DNA of 64,000 nt from Tupaia tana (GCA_026018925.1 JAKSZU010000018.1:7773320-7837319); one strand, 5' to 3'; shown: positions 34,500 to 45,749, counted from the stretch's first letter. The notes: a model not told the origin generated them from the sequence alone. Made by a program: numbers and translations.

Positions 34500-34680
34500 A
34501 TTTATTATTTGGATCCTCATATCATCCTTTGAAGTAGGTATTTTATCCCTTTTTAACAGATAGAAAAAACAAGGGCTCAGAAAGACTCGGCCAGGGCATG
34601 GACTTGGCCCGTTCTGGCTGCCCTAACCATGCTCTCCACCACAGAGTGAACTGCAGAAGACCCGTTAGCTGTGCAGCTGC
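34500..34680 (-). mobile_element. MIR SINE relic (antisense)
   Basis: 'TTATTATTTGGATCCTCATA', 'GAAGTAGGTATTTTATCCC' and 'AAAACAAGGGCTCAGAAAG' match the MIR complement. Confidence 0.65.
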
Positions 34681-34799
34681 TGCTTCACCAAGGCCCTCCA
34701 ACGCTAAAGCTGCCTCTGTCACCTTTCTTGATCTGGTGAGGAGGAGTTAATGGCACACGCTTTCTGTTCCCCAGGCACCTTCTGGGTGTCGCTGTATCT

Positions 34800-35035
34800 C
34801 CTCTCATAGATAGTGTCGCAGGTGGTGAAGGAGGCTGGCTCTGTACCTGGAAGACCTGAGGCTGAGTCTCAGCCCTTCTGAGACTAACACAGACTTGGAG
34901 CAAGAGTGTTTATCCATCAATATCGTAGGAGTCATAATGATGGAGACCTCATTGGTTTGGTAGGAAGATTAAATGACATGATCTAAGTGTTGTTCATAAA
35001 GAGCGTCTGGTATATAGTATAAGCACTCAACAAAA
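34800..35035 (+). mobile_element. MIR SINE relic
   Basis: 'GAAGGAGGCTGGCTCTGTAC', 'AGGAAGATTAAATGACATG' and 'TATAGTATAAGCACTCAAC' fit MIR head and tail. Confidence 0.6.
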
Positions 35036-35269
35036 GAAACAGATGGACAGATGGAAGATAAATGGATAGGGACAAGACATTCTCACTGACAGAACAATGT
35101 AACACAGTTGGGGTATCTACATGTCTGGGCCTACCTTTTATATCACTTTGTACTTTGCAGGATTTGGCTGCTCTCCTTTTAGGTGTGTCACTCACTATCT
35201 TCCTCTGTCATTGGAGACATGTGAATAGATTCAGATTTAACAAACATCTGTGGAACATCTACACTCTGC

Positions 35270-35440
35270 CAGGAACTTCAGAACTTCTGTGTCCATTAGC
35301 TTGTTTTCACTAAGTAAACCTGAGGGCTTCATGCCCATTTAATAGATAGGGCAAGTGAGACTCAGAGAGGGAAAAGAATTTACCCCAAGTCACCAGCTAT
35401 GAGCAGTAGAGATACAATTCATTTCCAAGAGCAGTATAAG
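35270..35440 (-). mobile_element. MIR SINE relic (antisense)
   Basis: 'TAGGGCAAGTGAGACTCAGA' and 'ATTTACCCCAAGTCACCAGC' match the MIR complement. Confidence 0.7.
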
Positions 35441-35709
35441 TCTCTTATTTCCTGTACTTTATTATTCCCCTATAGAGGCTTTGGTGTGTTCCTGGCTGAG
35501 AAGAATTTTTCAGAGGTCTGTCTGTGCTTGTGAGAGATAGTTTGGAGCCAGCCTGCAGTAAAAAAAAATAAGGAAAACTGGTAGGAACTCAGTGGAGAGC
35601 TGGAAAGCCAGGGACAGTGTGAGTGGCTGTGGCATCACAGCCCTGTGTCCCCCGTGGGAGTAGGTTCACACCCAGAGGGGTCCAGCTCAGCTCCTGTCTC
35701 TGTTACTGT

Positions 35710-36130
35710 TGTTGGTTGAACAGTATCTCCTAAATTCATGTCCATCCAGACCCTCAGAATGTGGCTCCATTTGGAAAGAGGATCTTTGCCATTGTAATTA
35801 GTTGAGGACCTTGAGATGAAATGGATGAGTGTTAACCCCCAACCCAAAGGCTGACATCTTTATAAGAATAGGAAAGAACACAGAGACACAGAGAGAGGAG
35901 ACCATGTGAGAAAGAGGGCTGAGGCTGGGATAATCTGTCTATAGCCAAGGAACGGGAATGATGACTGGCAACCACCGGGAGCTGGGAGACTATTTCTCAG
36001 GATCTTCAGAAGGAACCAACCTTGTTCATGTCTTGATTTGGAACATCTCTCCAGAAAGAATATGTTTCCATTGCTGTAGGTTCCCCTGTTTGTGGTCATT
36101 TGTTATTATAGCGGACATAGGGAATGGATA
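35710..36130 (+). mobile_element. ERVL-type LTR (MLT2-like)
   Basis: 'CCTCAGAATGTGGCTCCATT', 'TTGGAAAGAGGATCTTTGCC', 'GACATCTTTATAAGAATAGG' and 'CACAGAGAGAGGAGACCATG' follow a well-known mammalian solo LTR. Confidence 0.65.
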
Positions 36131-36149
36131 TAATTAGCAACCGTGTCCA

Positions 36150-36830
36150 CTGGTAGAAATCTTGAAGCTCTCTGAGCCTCGGGTGGAACAACTCCATTGT
36201 CCCTCCAGAGAGGACCCTTTCTGGCTCTGCAGACACCATGGCCCTCTCAACCCAGCTCCCCAAAACAACTCCCATCAGCCCAAGTTATGTATTCTGGAGA
36301 TTTTGAGGTGGTTTCCAGAATCAGTAAGCCCTGTTGCTTTTAGTTGCAAGCACGTACCGCCAAAGTCTCGTATCCCCTTTAGAACCATAAACACTCTAAT
36401 AGCAGTAACAGGGCAGCCTCGATCATGACCAAACGTGATTATGTTCCACATAAAAATATAAAAGCTCATTTGAGCCGGGGCTCCCTCTGGGCCCGTTGCC
36501 TGCACTTTTATTGAAAAGCCCACATTCCTGACTCTGTGAGCACTGATGTAAGGACCCAGCAAGGCTGCATCCCACCGACCATCGTAAAGCACCAGGAGGG
36601 CCCCATGGGCTGGACTCGGCTGAAAATCCCCATCTCTGCTATGTTCTTTGTGGTTCAAAGACTCATACTTTGCCCTCTCGTGACTCCTATATGCCTAGTT
36701 GCTGCTTTTTGGTTTACTCCCCTGTAAGATAAAGCCTTAGGAGCAGGGAGCTGGTCTGTGTTTCCCCCTGCTCTGCCCTCAAGGCCCAGCACAGTTCAAG
36801 GTGTAAAACTGATCTGGCCTTAGAGAACCC
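36150..36830. other. Repeat-free block with an open frame, possible conserved element
   Basis: No repeat is recognised. A minus-strand frame of 127 codons (36275-36658) uses many CpG-containing codons but I do not recognise it, and no splice or start context supports it. A TATA-like ATAAAAATATAAAAGC lies at 36450-36465. The block could be a conserved regulatory element or an exon relic. Confidence 0.3.
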
Positions 36831-36831
36831 C

Positions 36832-36909
36832 CTCCCCTTCCCTTCCCTTCCCTTCCCTTCCCTTCCCTTCCCTTCCCTTCCCTTCCCTTCTCTTCCCTTC
36901 CCTTCCCTC
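36832..36909. repeat. (CCTTC)n polypyrimidine repeat
   Basis: About 15 tandem CCTTC units with few errors, giving strong polypurine/polypyrimidine asymmetry. Confidence 0.95.
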
Positions 36910-36959
36910 TTCTATAGGCTTGTTCTCTCTGCCTGCCATCTCATAGTCCTGCTCGTTCA

Positions 36960-37235
36960 TCCCTAACCCACTCTAGAGTCTCATATTTCAGCTCTACTTC
37001 ACGATCCAAGATCTAGCCGCTGTTAACCTCTTTGGCTGCTCCAAGTGTCATGTCATTCACCTCCTGGCATCCACATGTGCTGGGCTGGCTCTCCCTCCTC
37101 TGGTCTCTCTCTCTCTGCCTCTTGAATAACCCCTTCCAGCCAGTAACCACAGCCTGCTCACTTCTGTGGGCATCTCCCTCCTGGAGAATGCTTTCCTCAA
37201 CCGTCTGCCCCTGGGCTCAGCAGAGAGTCTGGTTC
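36960..37235 (+). mobile_element. Possible L2 fragment
   Basis: Pyrimidine-rich text ('CTCTTGAATAACCCCTTCC', 'CATCTCCCTCCTGGAGAATG', 'CTTTCCTCAACCGTCTGCCC') resembles the L2 3' region ('CTCAGGGAGGCCTTCCCTGACC'). The match is weak. Confidence 0.35.
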
Positions 37236-37449
37236 ATGATGGTCATGGACATGCATTGATCAGACACTGACAAATTGCTGAGAGATGAACAAGTCTCCAC
37301 AGAGGTGAACACAGAGGGAGGTAGAATGTTTGATTGACCTGATGTCAAGACAGTAAAATGTGATTTCTCAAGGAGTATATGGTGCCACTGCTATAACCAC
37401 CAAGTGAGTAAGCTAATATTCTTTGCCTCTCTCGCACTCTCATTTGATC

Positions 37450-37592
37450 TTATTTATTTTTTAAATTTTTGCCAGGGGCATGTGGCACTCCCTAGAAAGA
37501 GAGAGGAGAGAGAGAAAACACCTCTCATGGGGTATAGTTATGCCTTAATCTTGTCTCCTCCATCTTTCCCTTCTTTCAAGATTTTGGGTGCA

Positions 37593-37623
<31 letters not shown>

Positions 37624-37722
37624 TCACAGCTGGCATGTTTTAAAAGCCACGACGTCTGTGACTTGAATCACACAGTTAGCCATGTGGGATCCAGCTTCCT
37701 TAGCCACCAGGCCAGGGACTCG
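37450..37722 (-). mobile_element. Type 1 SINE, old copy (antisense)
   Basis: 'GGGGCATGTGGCACTCCC', 'AGTTATGCCTTAATCTTGTC' and 'TTAGCCACCAGGCCAGGG' are decayed type 1 phrases. A (CA)n tract has grown at 37589-37622. Confidence 0.8.
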
Positions 37723-37734
37723 TGCCCTCTTTTT

Positions 37735-37845
37735 TACACATGAAGAAAAAGTGTCGGAGAAGTAAACTTGGCCAGCACCAACAGATGGTAAGTGAGCAGG
37801 CCAACATTTTATTCTAGATTGGTGAGACTCTAACTCCAAATTCAC
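37735..37845 (-). mobile_element. MIR fragment (antisense)
   Basis: 'ACATGAAGAAAAAGTGTCGG' and 'CAGATGGTAAGTGAGCAGG' match the MIR complement. Confidence 0.5.
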
Positions 37846-38059
37846 AGCAAGGTCAGGGTGTGAAAAACCTAAGGGACAAAACTCTAGTCAATATTTCTAG
37901 AGGGTGGGATTGATGGAAAAGTGCAGAAATAGTGGTCAAGGCATTTGTTTAGCCAGAAGCATCTTGGGAGGTTCTGGGCCTTGGTTTTCTCCTCTGAGAT
38001 GAAGTCTGGAGACATTTGGGCAATACATGAGGTGATTTTAATGCCCACCCAGCTCCAAA

Positions 38060-38865
38060 AATACTCAGAAATTATACACAATTAAGGGGAAAACAACATG
38101 TATTTTGAAATTCGGCGATTGACGCAACAGCTGTCAGCATGAGATTTTCGTTCTCTGCCTTAAAAATAGATTTTACAGAAGATGTGTGTGTGTGTGTTGT
38201 GTGTGCATGTGTGCATGCATGCGTGTGTGTGTGTAAATGAGCTCTTGATCTTAAAAATGACAATTGTGGCTGTGGCTACAGTTTTATCTGCTGCCGTCCC
38301 TAAATATTCTCAGGAAAAAAAAAATAAACAACTGCTGATAGGGTGAGCATGCCCAAAATCCCCAAAGGAGAGGGAAATAGAGGATTAAGACCAAATGTGG
38401 GTCCTGTCAAGGTGTTTGTCTTGACTAACCTGGATCCCTGTTCAAGTGGCATCTCTTTTCCAACTCAAAGATACAATCCTTTCAACAGGCAAAGTTGTCA
38501 GTACCAGGGACTGGGAGGCGATGCTGAAGAAGCCCAATGGAATGGGAAAAGAAGGCAGGCCAGATCCAGGGAGTCATCCCTAACAAAGAGGGAAGGCTGC
38601 TCAGTGCCAGTAGTCCCTCCTCTGCTTCATTTGCTGTAACAAGAGTGCCATAGTGGTTTCCAAAAATATACATATGCTAAATGGATGCTTGGTGAGCTTT
38701 GGATGGTTTACTCTGCAAAGTGTTTTCTTCTGATTAAGGCATTACCTCATTAGTTCACATATTGTAAACAGAGACACACACATACACATTCAAAGTGACA
38801 GATAGCGTATGTAAGAGTGGTAGGAAGTCTTTTTCTAGTGGAGCTCATAATTCCTTTGGAAAGTG
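38060..38865. other. No recognised feature except a GT microsatellite
   Basis: A (GT)n/(GCAT) tract lies at 38183-38234. Otherwise unique sequence. Confidence 0.45.
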
Positions 38866-38867
38866 TG

Positions 38868-39290
38868 GTTGGCAGAAAAATGACTCTTGTCCCACATGAA
38901 CCCATCCTAATCCCAGAACCTATAACAATATCACCTTACATAGCAGAATAAATTTTGCAGATGTGGAAGATCTTCAGATGAGGAGATTATTTTACCTTGT
39001 CCAGGTGGGCACAGTGTAGTCACCAGGGCCCATAAGATGAAAGAAAAAAGCAGAAAAATCAAGAGACTTTGGAGATGGGAAGGGGCCACGAGTCAAGGAA
39101 TGCATGTGCATCTAGAAACTTCAAAAGGCAAGGACACAGATTGTCCCTTAGGGCCCTCAGGAATAACACAGCCCTGTGGACCCATCCAGACTTCTGACCT
39201 CCAGAACCATGAGAGAATGCATTTATGTTATTTTAATCCGTTACATTTGTGAAAACATTCTAAACAGCAGTTATAAACTAATAGAGGGAG
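38868..39290 (+). mobile_element. ERVL-type LTR (MLT2-like, sense)
   Basis: 'CCATCCTAATCCCAGAACC', 'CTTACATAGCAGAATAAATT', 'AGTCAAGGAATGCATGTGC', 'CTTCTGACCTCCAGAACCA' and 'GTTATAAACTAATA' trace the LTR from 5' to 3'. It is the same family as 16.2 and 20.2 kb in the other orientation. Confidence 0.75.
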
Positions 39291-39307
39291 AAAGATGAAC
39301 TAAAAAC

Positions 39308-39755
39308 TCAGAGGACTAAATATATGATTACATAGTGTGAGAAGTGATGGGAAGGAGAACAAGATGACGTGAGAAGGTCCAGTGGAGATCCAGGAAACCA
39401 GTGATTGAGGAACTCTTCCCTATGCTTTCCCAGATAAAAGGACATTGGCACTTGGCACTTTTGTGAAGGTGTCCACTTTTGTGAAGGTGTCCTTTTGTGA
39501 AGACGAGAAGAAAACTCCACAGTGGGTATATTCTTTGTGAGGGCCCCCTGCAGTAAAGGAATATGGCATGGTTTTTAGGAAGTGCAGGAGACCAGAGCAC
39601 TTGGTGCACAGAGTGTGAGGAAAGATTAATCCAAACTTAGGCTGGTACACTTACCCTCAGAGCCTTGTCAACTGGGGTAGGGGTTTGGATTCTCAACCAT
39701 AAAGGAATGGAAATATTTTGAATGGTGTTAAACCATAGCAAGACTTTATCAGATT
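39308..39755 (+). mobile_element. Unresolved ancient repeat (copy 4), split by a SINE
   Basis: The end 'AATGGTGTTAAACCATAGC...TTATCAGA' continues after the SINE as 'CTGATTCATACTTTAG', matching the 'GACATGATCTGATTTACGTTTT' ending of this family. An 18-bp tandem duplication, CACTTTTGTGAAGGTGTC, sits at 39457-39492. Confidence 0.45.
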
Positions 39756-39756
39756 T

Positions 39757-40008
39757 TTTTTAATATTAGTTTGTTTATTGGGGGCAGGGGGAGAGACATA
39801 GAGAGAGAAGCAGAGAAAGAGAGAGACAGAGAGAGAGAGAGGGAGAGAGATATCCCCAACAGTGTCCTGATGGTGCAGTCACACTCCCAGACATCACACA
39901 CTGGGCATGTGTGTGCACAGATAGATCTCAGGACACAAACCCGGATCCTATCATCTGGTCTCAGCATCACAGAGTATTGTTACTGCTGCACCATCCCGGA
40001 TGGCTTGG
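39757..40008 (-). mobile_element. tRNA-derived SINE, third variety (antisense)
   Basis: Read on the minus strand it has a head TGGTGCAGCAGTAACAATAC and B-box-like GGGTTTGTGTCC, then 'ACACACATGCCCAGTGTGTG' and a (CT)n tail. The head resembles type 2, but the body does not match other copies here, so it may be a separate subfamily. Confidence 0.6.
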
Positions 40009-40025
40009 TCTGATTCATACTTTAG

Positions 40026-40262
40026 AACTGAGCTGTGCAGTTCAGTTGCCCCTTGCTATGTGCAGCTATGTAAATTGTAAAGGCTAAAAATTTAATTATT
40101 TAGAAAATTCAGCTCCTCCATCTCACCAGCCCCATTTTGCATGGCCAATAGCCACTTGGGGCCAGGAGCTACACATAGGATGGCACAGATACAGAACTCT
40201 CCCAGCCTCACAGAACGTTTAATTGGGCAGTGCTGCCTTAGAGGATACAGAGTAGGTAAGGA
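40026..40262. mobile_element. hAT-Charlie-type MITE relic
   Basis: 'GTTCAGTTGCCCCTTGC...ATGTGCAGCTATG', 'GAAAATTCAGCTCCTCCATC', 'CCAATAGCCACTTGGGG' and 'TCACAGAACGTTTAATTGG' match a widespread palindromic hAT element whose halves repeat 'AGCCACATGTGGCTA'. Confidence 0.6.
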
Positions 40263-40444
40263 CTGGGCATAGAGGTAAGACAGCCTGTGGGAAAGCAGGT
40301 AGGGAAAAGCTGCCCAGTATTCCACGTGCAATGTGATGGTAGTTCAACCTAAGACAGTAGTAGTGGAAATGGATGTAAGTGGATAGATTTGAGAGGAACT
40401 TAAGAGGTACCTATGGATTTTGATACCCAGATTTTGGGACATTT

Positions 40445-40605
40445 CAGTTCCACTTTGGCTCTTCATTAGAAGTGTTATCTAAGATGAGTTGCCTTAGTTC
40501 TCAGACTCTCGATTTCCTCACTTGTGATTTGGAATAATTCCTGCTTTGAAAGGGATAGCGTGGTATAAAATCCCTGGAATGATGAGTGTTCAATAAAGGG
40601 TATGT
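40445..40605 (+). mobile_element. MIR SINE relic
   Basis: 'GCCTTAGTTCTCAGACTCTC', 'TTTGGAATAATTCCTGC' and 'GAGTGTTCAATAAAGG' are MIR phrases. Confidence 0.55.
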
Positions 40606-40929
40606 CTCATGTCCTTTATAAATATCCAACTTAAAATGGTCTGTCGAATACTGTTGAGAGGAAGCTGCTCCTGGTGGAGTGCCTTTGGCATGGTAAACAC
40701 CTGCTGACCAGGTGTGCACTCTCTCCAGGGCAGAGCTTGATCAGAGGCTCTCACACTCAGCTGCACAGGGCCTTGCTCTACAGCTGCCCTTCAGAATGAA
40801 GGTCATGAGGACAGGTACAGAAGGAAAGAGCCATATGCAGAAATGAGCAATTCTGTTTCCACCATGACGGCAGGGCGCCCGAATGGAGCTATTTTGCAGT
40901 CGGAATGCCATGTAGGACCACACTAGGAG

Positions 40930-41490
40930 AGTGTGCTTGGGGGAGGCAAGAAGGAGCGCGTGCCATCCGTGTAGAGAAGATAATTGAATCCATGGGAGGT
41001 CGCCTGGGGCTCATTTCACAGAGAACCGCACAATAGCACATGGCTCACTTGGAGACAATACAGGCCTTCAAAGAGAACGTGAAAGGGAGCGCATTTCTAT
41101 ATTAAGGGCACCACATACTCTAAGTGAGACACACTGTTATGCCTCTTCTTCTCAGCCACAGCCTGGAAATAGCCATAAAAGAAATGAAGTATATTTGCCT
41201 TGTTAACACAGTTTGTATTACATATTCATAAACCATTTTGTGAAACTGCAAGGGAAAGATTCAATTGTCTTGGAAGCTGATAATGGCCAAACAGCCATAC
41301 AGAAAGCAGAAAGCATGTTATGGAATTAGCTGCACAATGAATGAAATGCAACGCCTATAATAAACCCATTCAGATATAAATTATGGTAGAGTAGATGCAA
41401 TGTTTGTTAAGCAATAAAGCTCACCGCCCTACACAGGAAATTGAATGAGATTTATCATAAAAGATGGTGGAAAAGGCACTAAGAAGCTGG
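40930..41490. other. Repeat-free block, possible conserved non-coding element
   Basis: The block is devoid of repeats and packed with intact motifs: AACAATAG-like and TTAACACAG strings, GATAATGG, TTATGGAATTAGCTGC, AAGCAATAAAGC. The composition and short palindromes resemble developmental enhancers. This remains inference without an alignment. Confidence 0.35.
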
Positions 41491-42590
41491 CTCCCCAAAT
41501 TGGGCTCAATCAAAACTATCCAGAGAGCAGGCTTCCAGGAATAGGTATTGTGGCCCCAAATACCCTTGCTCTCCAGAAATTCCACAGAGGACGTTAGCAT
41601 TTTGGAAAAGTTTTATTTTGACTTTTCCTTTGAGAATTACCAAAATATCTTGAGCTCTGGGAATATAAAATTTAACCAACAATTGGCTTCCTGGTTGTAT
41701 AGGGTAACAACATAGTACATGAACAGGGAACTTGTCCAAGTGACATTGGGTTCTTCGTTTCCCTAGAAAATGGTTGAGGTTATTGATCCCTAGTGACACA
41801 AGTGACTCTAAGACTGCCTTGTGGATGTTCTACTAGGTCCTCAAAGGATGCAGCCTTTATTTCTTCAGAAGGCCTCCTGGAACCATCCACACACACTGCT
41901 AAATGGATATGAGGAGACTTTGAGCGTTATCTCCTGTAGCTACGAGCTTGGTTTATCTCAGTCTCCACTTTCTGGGAAAAATAAAATGAAACCAAATAAA
42001 ATAAAACAAGAATTAACCCAGCATGATGTAGGCTTTCTGGTATTGTTACTTGAAAATAACTGCAAATATTTTATGGTTTTACAAGTTGAAGTCAATGTTT
42101 TTAGTGTATTGAGAACAATGAAAAATACCTTAGGAATGTATTATAGTCCCAGAGTTGGATTAAGAGTGTTTGGAAGCCAAAAGGAATTTTCTGCCTGCTA
42201 ATAACATTACCCTGCAATCTAATGAAATAATCTCCCTAAAGCCAAGTTTATGGAATAAGCTGATTTCCCATTTGCTGTTAAAAATAAAACAAACAAATGT
42301 CTTCTTTGGTCAGCCCACCACTCAGTCCATATACTGTTAAACGGTGCTTCACATAGCAAAACGGGGTGACCTAATGAGTTGATTAGGAGGTTTTAGAAAT
42401 ACAGATGGTTTTAGACTATCAGTGAGGTAATCAGAGGGTTTGAATTTGGCAACATGCTCTACCACACTCCCAATGAAGCTTTACTTATAAAGCACATATT
42501 TTAGAATTGTTACTGATGAAATCACTGTATCTCCCTAGTATGTGAGTGTGTATACACACATATATAGACTCATACCTATACACATACATC
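41491..42590. other. No recognised feature
   Basis: Unique DNA. The plus-strand frame at 41821-42201 lacks an ATG start and any signature. Confidence 0.4.
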
Positions 42591-42593
<3 letters not shown>

Positions 42594-42634
<41 letters not shown>

Positions 42635-42690
42635 CATACATATAATTATACACACACATATGTGTATATGTGTGTGTGTGTTTGTAAAGA
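42594..42690. repeat. (TA)n and TACA/TG microsatellite
   Basis: A (TA)n core at 42594-42630 is followed by CATA, CACA and TGTG units, partly self-complementary. Confidence 0.95.
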
Positions 42691-43640
42691 ATCTGCCAGA
42701 AAAGCTAACCATTAACAAAAAGATTGGAAAACTAAAAAGATATAAGATTCTAAGCTACTAACTAAAGAATCTCCACTTTCTTCTTCTCATCAAAACCCAT
42801 TCTCTACACTCCTTTTCCCGACTAAGATAAAACAATTGCCAAGTGTTCGGAAAGGCAATCATAGTAACAGGGTACTGAAATCACACACAGAGACACAAAT
42901 GCCTTTTTATAACTCATCTAGAAGCATAACACCAACCACCTGCCTTTATACGGCTATTTATTTCTTCCTTGCTATCATCTCATTTATGTCTCATGAATAT
43001 CTCTTCAGACCAGAAATCACTATTGCTATTCTATAGACTAGGGAATTGAGAACGGTCATGTATCATCAAGAAAATAAAATCATTTTGGGTGCAAGAACAG
43101 ACGCCTGAACCTGGTGAAACAGCAGTTTACCTATCCTCTAGAGCAGACGTCCGGTGTTAGGTAATTTGCTGACCAATACCTGCACTTTTTTTCTCCTTCC
43201 TCAGCACCATCCTGTAGACTTTTCAGAATAAAAAACTGACATAAGGTAGTGGGTGAGTAGCCACACTTATGGGATGTGTCCTTTTATGTCCCCCAAATGA
43301 AAGCTTCCCCAGCCTATGGTGCAACTGTTCTCTTTTATTTTTCTCTCAAAATTTTATTATAAAAAATGTCCACCAGACAGAAGAGTTGGACTTTCACAGT
43401 CACCACAGAATGCCCACCACCTCAAGTCTGTCATCAGCATTTTACTATGCATGCTTTATGAAATGTTTCTATTGATCCATCCCTTCCTCCATCAGTCCAT
43501 CTGGAATGGTATGCATTTTTAAGTAAGTTACAGAAACGGAAATGAGTTTTAAAACTATAAGCCAATCATGTGAGGACTCACTGGATTTTCGACGACACCT
43601 CCTTTCTCTAAAGGCAAGAGCCTGAATGCCACGTGATGAT
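42691..43640. other. No recognised feature; possible MIR piece near 43000
   Basis: 'TTGCTATTCTATAGACTAGG' could be a MIR complement. The rest is unique. Confidence 0.35.
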
Positions 43641-43642
43641 TT

Positions 43643-43802
43643 TTTTTTTTTAAATTTTATTATTTTATTTTGAATTTGACCAGAGAGAGACAAAGAGAGA
43701 GAAGGAAAGTGAGAGAAAGCAAGTTGCCAGGTCCAGGACTTGAACCATGGTCAGTCATGTGGGATTCCAGCTGCCTTAACCACCACGCCACCTGCTGGCC
43801 CC
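43643..43802 (-). mobile_element. Type 1 SINE, short form (antisense)
   Basis: It is flanked by CCACGTGATGATTT at 43629-43642 and 43803-43816. A T run and GAGA stretch pass directly to 'CAGGTCCAGGACTTGAACC' and 'CACGCCACCTGCTGGCCCC'. The long body is absent. Confidence 0.92.
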
Positions 43803-43929
43803 CCACGTGATGATTTGAGAGTGCCTCCAGGTGAGCCTCTCCGCCAATCTGCTTCCTATTTTTACTCTAGTAAGACTGAATTGCATAAAGTTCTGCACTG
43901 CTTACAAGTTTTCTGACCTGCTCTTGGTC

Positions 43930-44265
43930 CTTTTCATGAGTTTGTCCTCAGCTTCCAGAACCTCACACACCCCCTTCCCCAGAAAGCCTTTCTCGAATCT
44001 TCGCTCCTCCCCTACACTAGTGAGATGCACCTCCTATCTGAGTGCATAGCAGCCCACAGGGCATACCTCAATCACTGCATTTATCTCAATAAATTGTAAT
44101 GGTCTGTCCATCTATCTTCCCATCCTCACCACTACCCACAGCTGAGAGCTTCCTGAAAATTTAGGGTCCTGCTTTATTAGCCTATTGTTCCGGGCACCTC
44201 ACTCCGTGGCATATATGGGAACTCCATCAGTGTTTGTTGAGTCAATGTACACTTGGTTCTGTAAA
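43930..44265 (+). mobile_element. L2 LINE 3' end
   Basis: 'CCCCAGAAAGCCTTTCTCG', 'CTGAGAGCTTCCTGAAAATT' and 'GGGCACCTCACTCCGTGGC...CAGTGTTTGTTGAGT' match the conserved L2 end ('AGCTCCTTGAGG...GCCTGGCACATAG...TGTTTGTTGA'). Confidence 0.75.
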
Positions 44266-44994
44266 CGTTTCTGCTTTAGATTCATCAGTCAGGGTCAGGG
44301 TTTGTTACCTGACTACTCTTTGTGGGGAAACAGCCAGAGAGAAGGGGCTAAGACAAGGGGTCAGGTCAGCCACCCAGCAGTGTCTGCCACACTCAGGAAG
44401 GTTTAAATTTTGCAGAAGTTTGTGTCTTTTAAGGGTTAATATAGGGACCCGTGGACTCTTTCAAAGCTGGTATTTTTCACTATACCTACCAATCTGAATT
44501 ATAACAGCAACATTTCCTGTTCTTTAGGCTCAATATGATACCTTTGTTAAATCAAGGAAGTGTCAGAATCTGTGTGATATTATGCACAAATTAAACGTTA
44601 ATCTGACTTTGCCCAGTTGGCATGATCTGTATAACAGAGATTATACTGAATTTAGAGATTGCACTGAATTGGATAGGCTCTGACATCGAGGATTCCTAAG
44701 TCCTGGTTTATGATGCAGAATGAGTTTAATCGATATGGATAATTTAGCATAATTTCTGAACCATTTGGCTTTTATGGAAAGACTGGGGGAGGCAGCTGTT
44801 GGGCCTGATTTTTGGAACCTTCTAAGCACTCGGAGGTCTACTTCCAGTTGAAAACCCTAACGTGTTATATTCCCCTCTGAAATGAGCACAGTATGTCCCA
44901 CACTGTGATGTGTACGATAGATTAGTTAACCAGTATAATTGTGATTGCATAATGGAGTATCAGCCATTTTCCCTCACCTGGAGAAGGAGCAGAA
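44266..44994. other. No recognised feature
   Basis: Unique sequence with no gene or repeat signature. Confidence 0.45.
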
Positions 44995-44996
44995 AT

Positions 44997-45032
44997 TTTT
45001 AGAGTTTATTTATTTATTTCTTACATAGGTGA

Positions 45033-45065
<33 letters not shown>

Positions 45066-45228
45066 CACCCTTAACAAGGTCTTTCACTGTGATCCACCCC
45101 CCAGCCTTCAGCCAGTCCTGGCTCATGGGCAAGCATGTACCTAGACTACTCAGGGAAATCTCTGGACTTGAACTGGGAACCTTTCCTTCCATGTGAGATT
45201 GCCTCACAGAGTGTCACATTTTACTGCT
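44997..45228 (-). mobile_element. Type 2 SINE (antisense)
   Basis: 'GAGTTTATTTATTTATTTCT', a GAGA tract, 'TGGCTCATGGGCAAGCATG', 'CAGGGAAATCTCTGGACTTG' and 'CCTTCCATGTGAGATTGCC' are the type 2 complement. It joins head-on to a truncated type 1 copy. Confidence 0.8.
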
Positions 45229-45419
45229 GACCTGGCGGCTTAAACTCACACTGGCATGTGTGCATGCGTGCCCAAGATCCCGAGAGAATGGAGGAGAAGG
45301 GATTGTGGCATGGCCATCCCCCCGGGGGGTGTTTTCTTGCTTTCTGTCTCTCTTTGTCTTTCTAGTGAGTGCATGCACCCTATAGCAAAAATATCTCAAA
45401 AAAAGAAAAAAAAAAAAAG
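45229..45419 (+). mobile_element. 5'-truncated type 1 SINE
   Basis: It begins inside the head-body junction (CCTGGCGGCTTAAACTCAC) and runs through the body to an A tail. The tRNA-like promoter is missing. Confidence 0.85.
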
Positions 45420-45671
45420 AACTTTTTTGATATTAACTGATCTTCACTAGTAAGTGTGTGATAAATGAACCATGATCCCATGTGGCCATTCTCCACAGCA
45501 TACTCTCCCATGCAATATGTATGTTGAAGGGAAGAGAAAGGAGCTGGAAAAAAATAAAACATGCTACAGGCTTCACTTGCATCATCTAAGACAATCTTTA
45601 GGGAAATGCAGAAAACACATGTGACATCCCAGTACTTACGTCATCAACACATAGTCCAAAGCACTGGCTGT

Positions 45672-45702
45672 CTGTTTAGTAGACAGACAGTCTACTAAAC
45701 AG
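45672..45702. repeat. Perfect 13-bp hairpin
   Basis: CTGTTTAGTAGAC (45672-45684) and GTCTACTAAACAG (45690-45702) are exact reverse complements around the loop AGACA. Confidence 0.95.
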
Positions 45703-45749
45703 TAGACTGAGACTGAGGTGGACTCTTTCTCAAGTTTCACTTATCGTTG

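Noticed and set aside
36832-36909. CRISPR-like or designed tandem array
   Set aside because: It is a simple CCTTC repeat without spacers.
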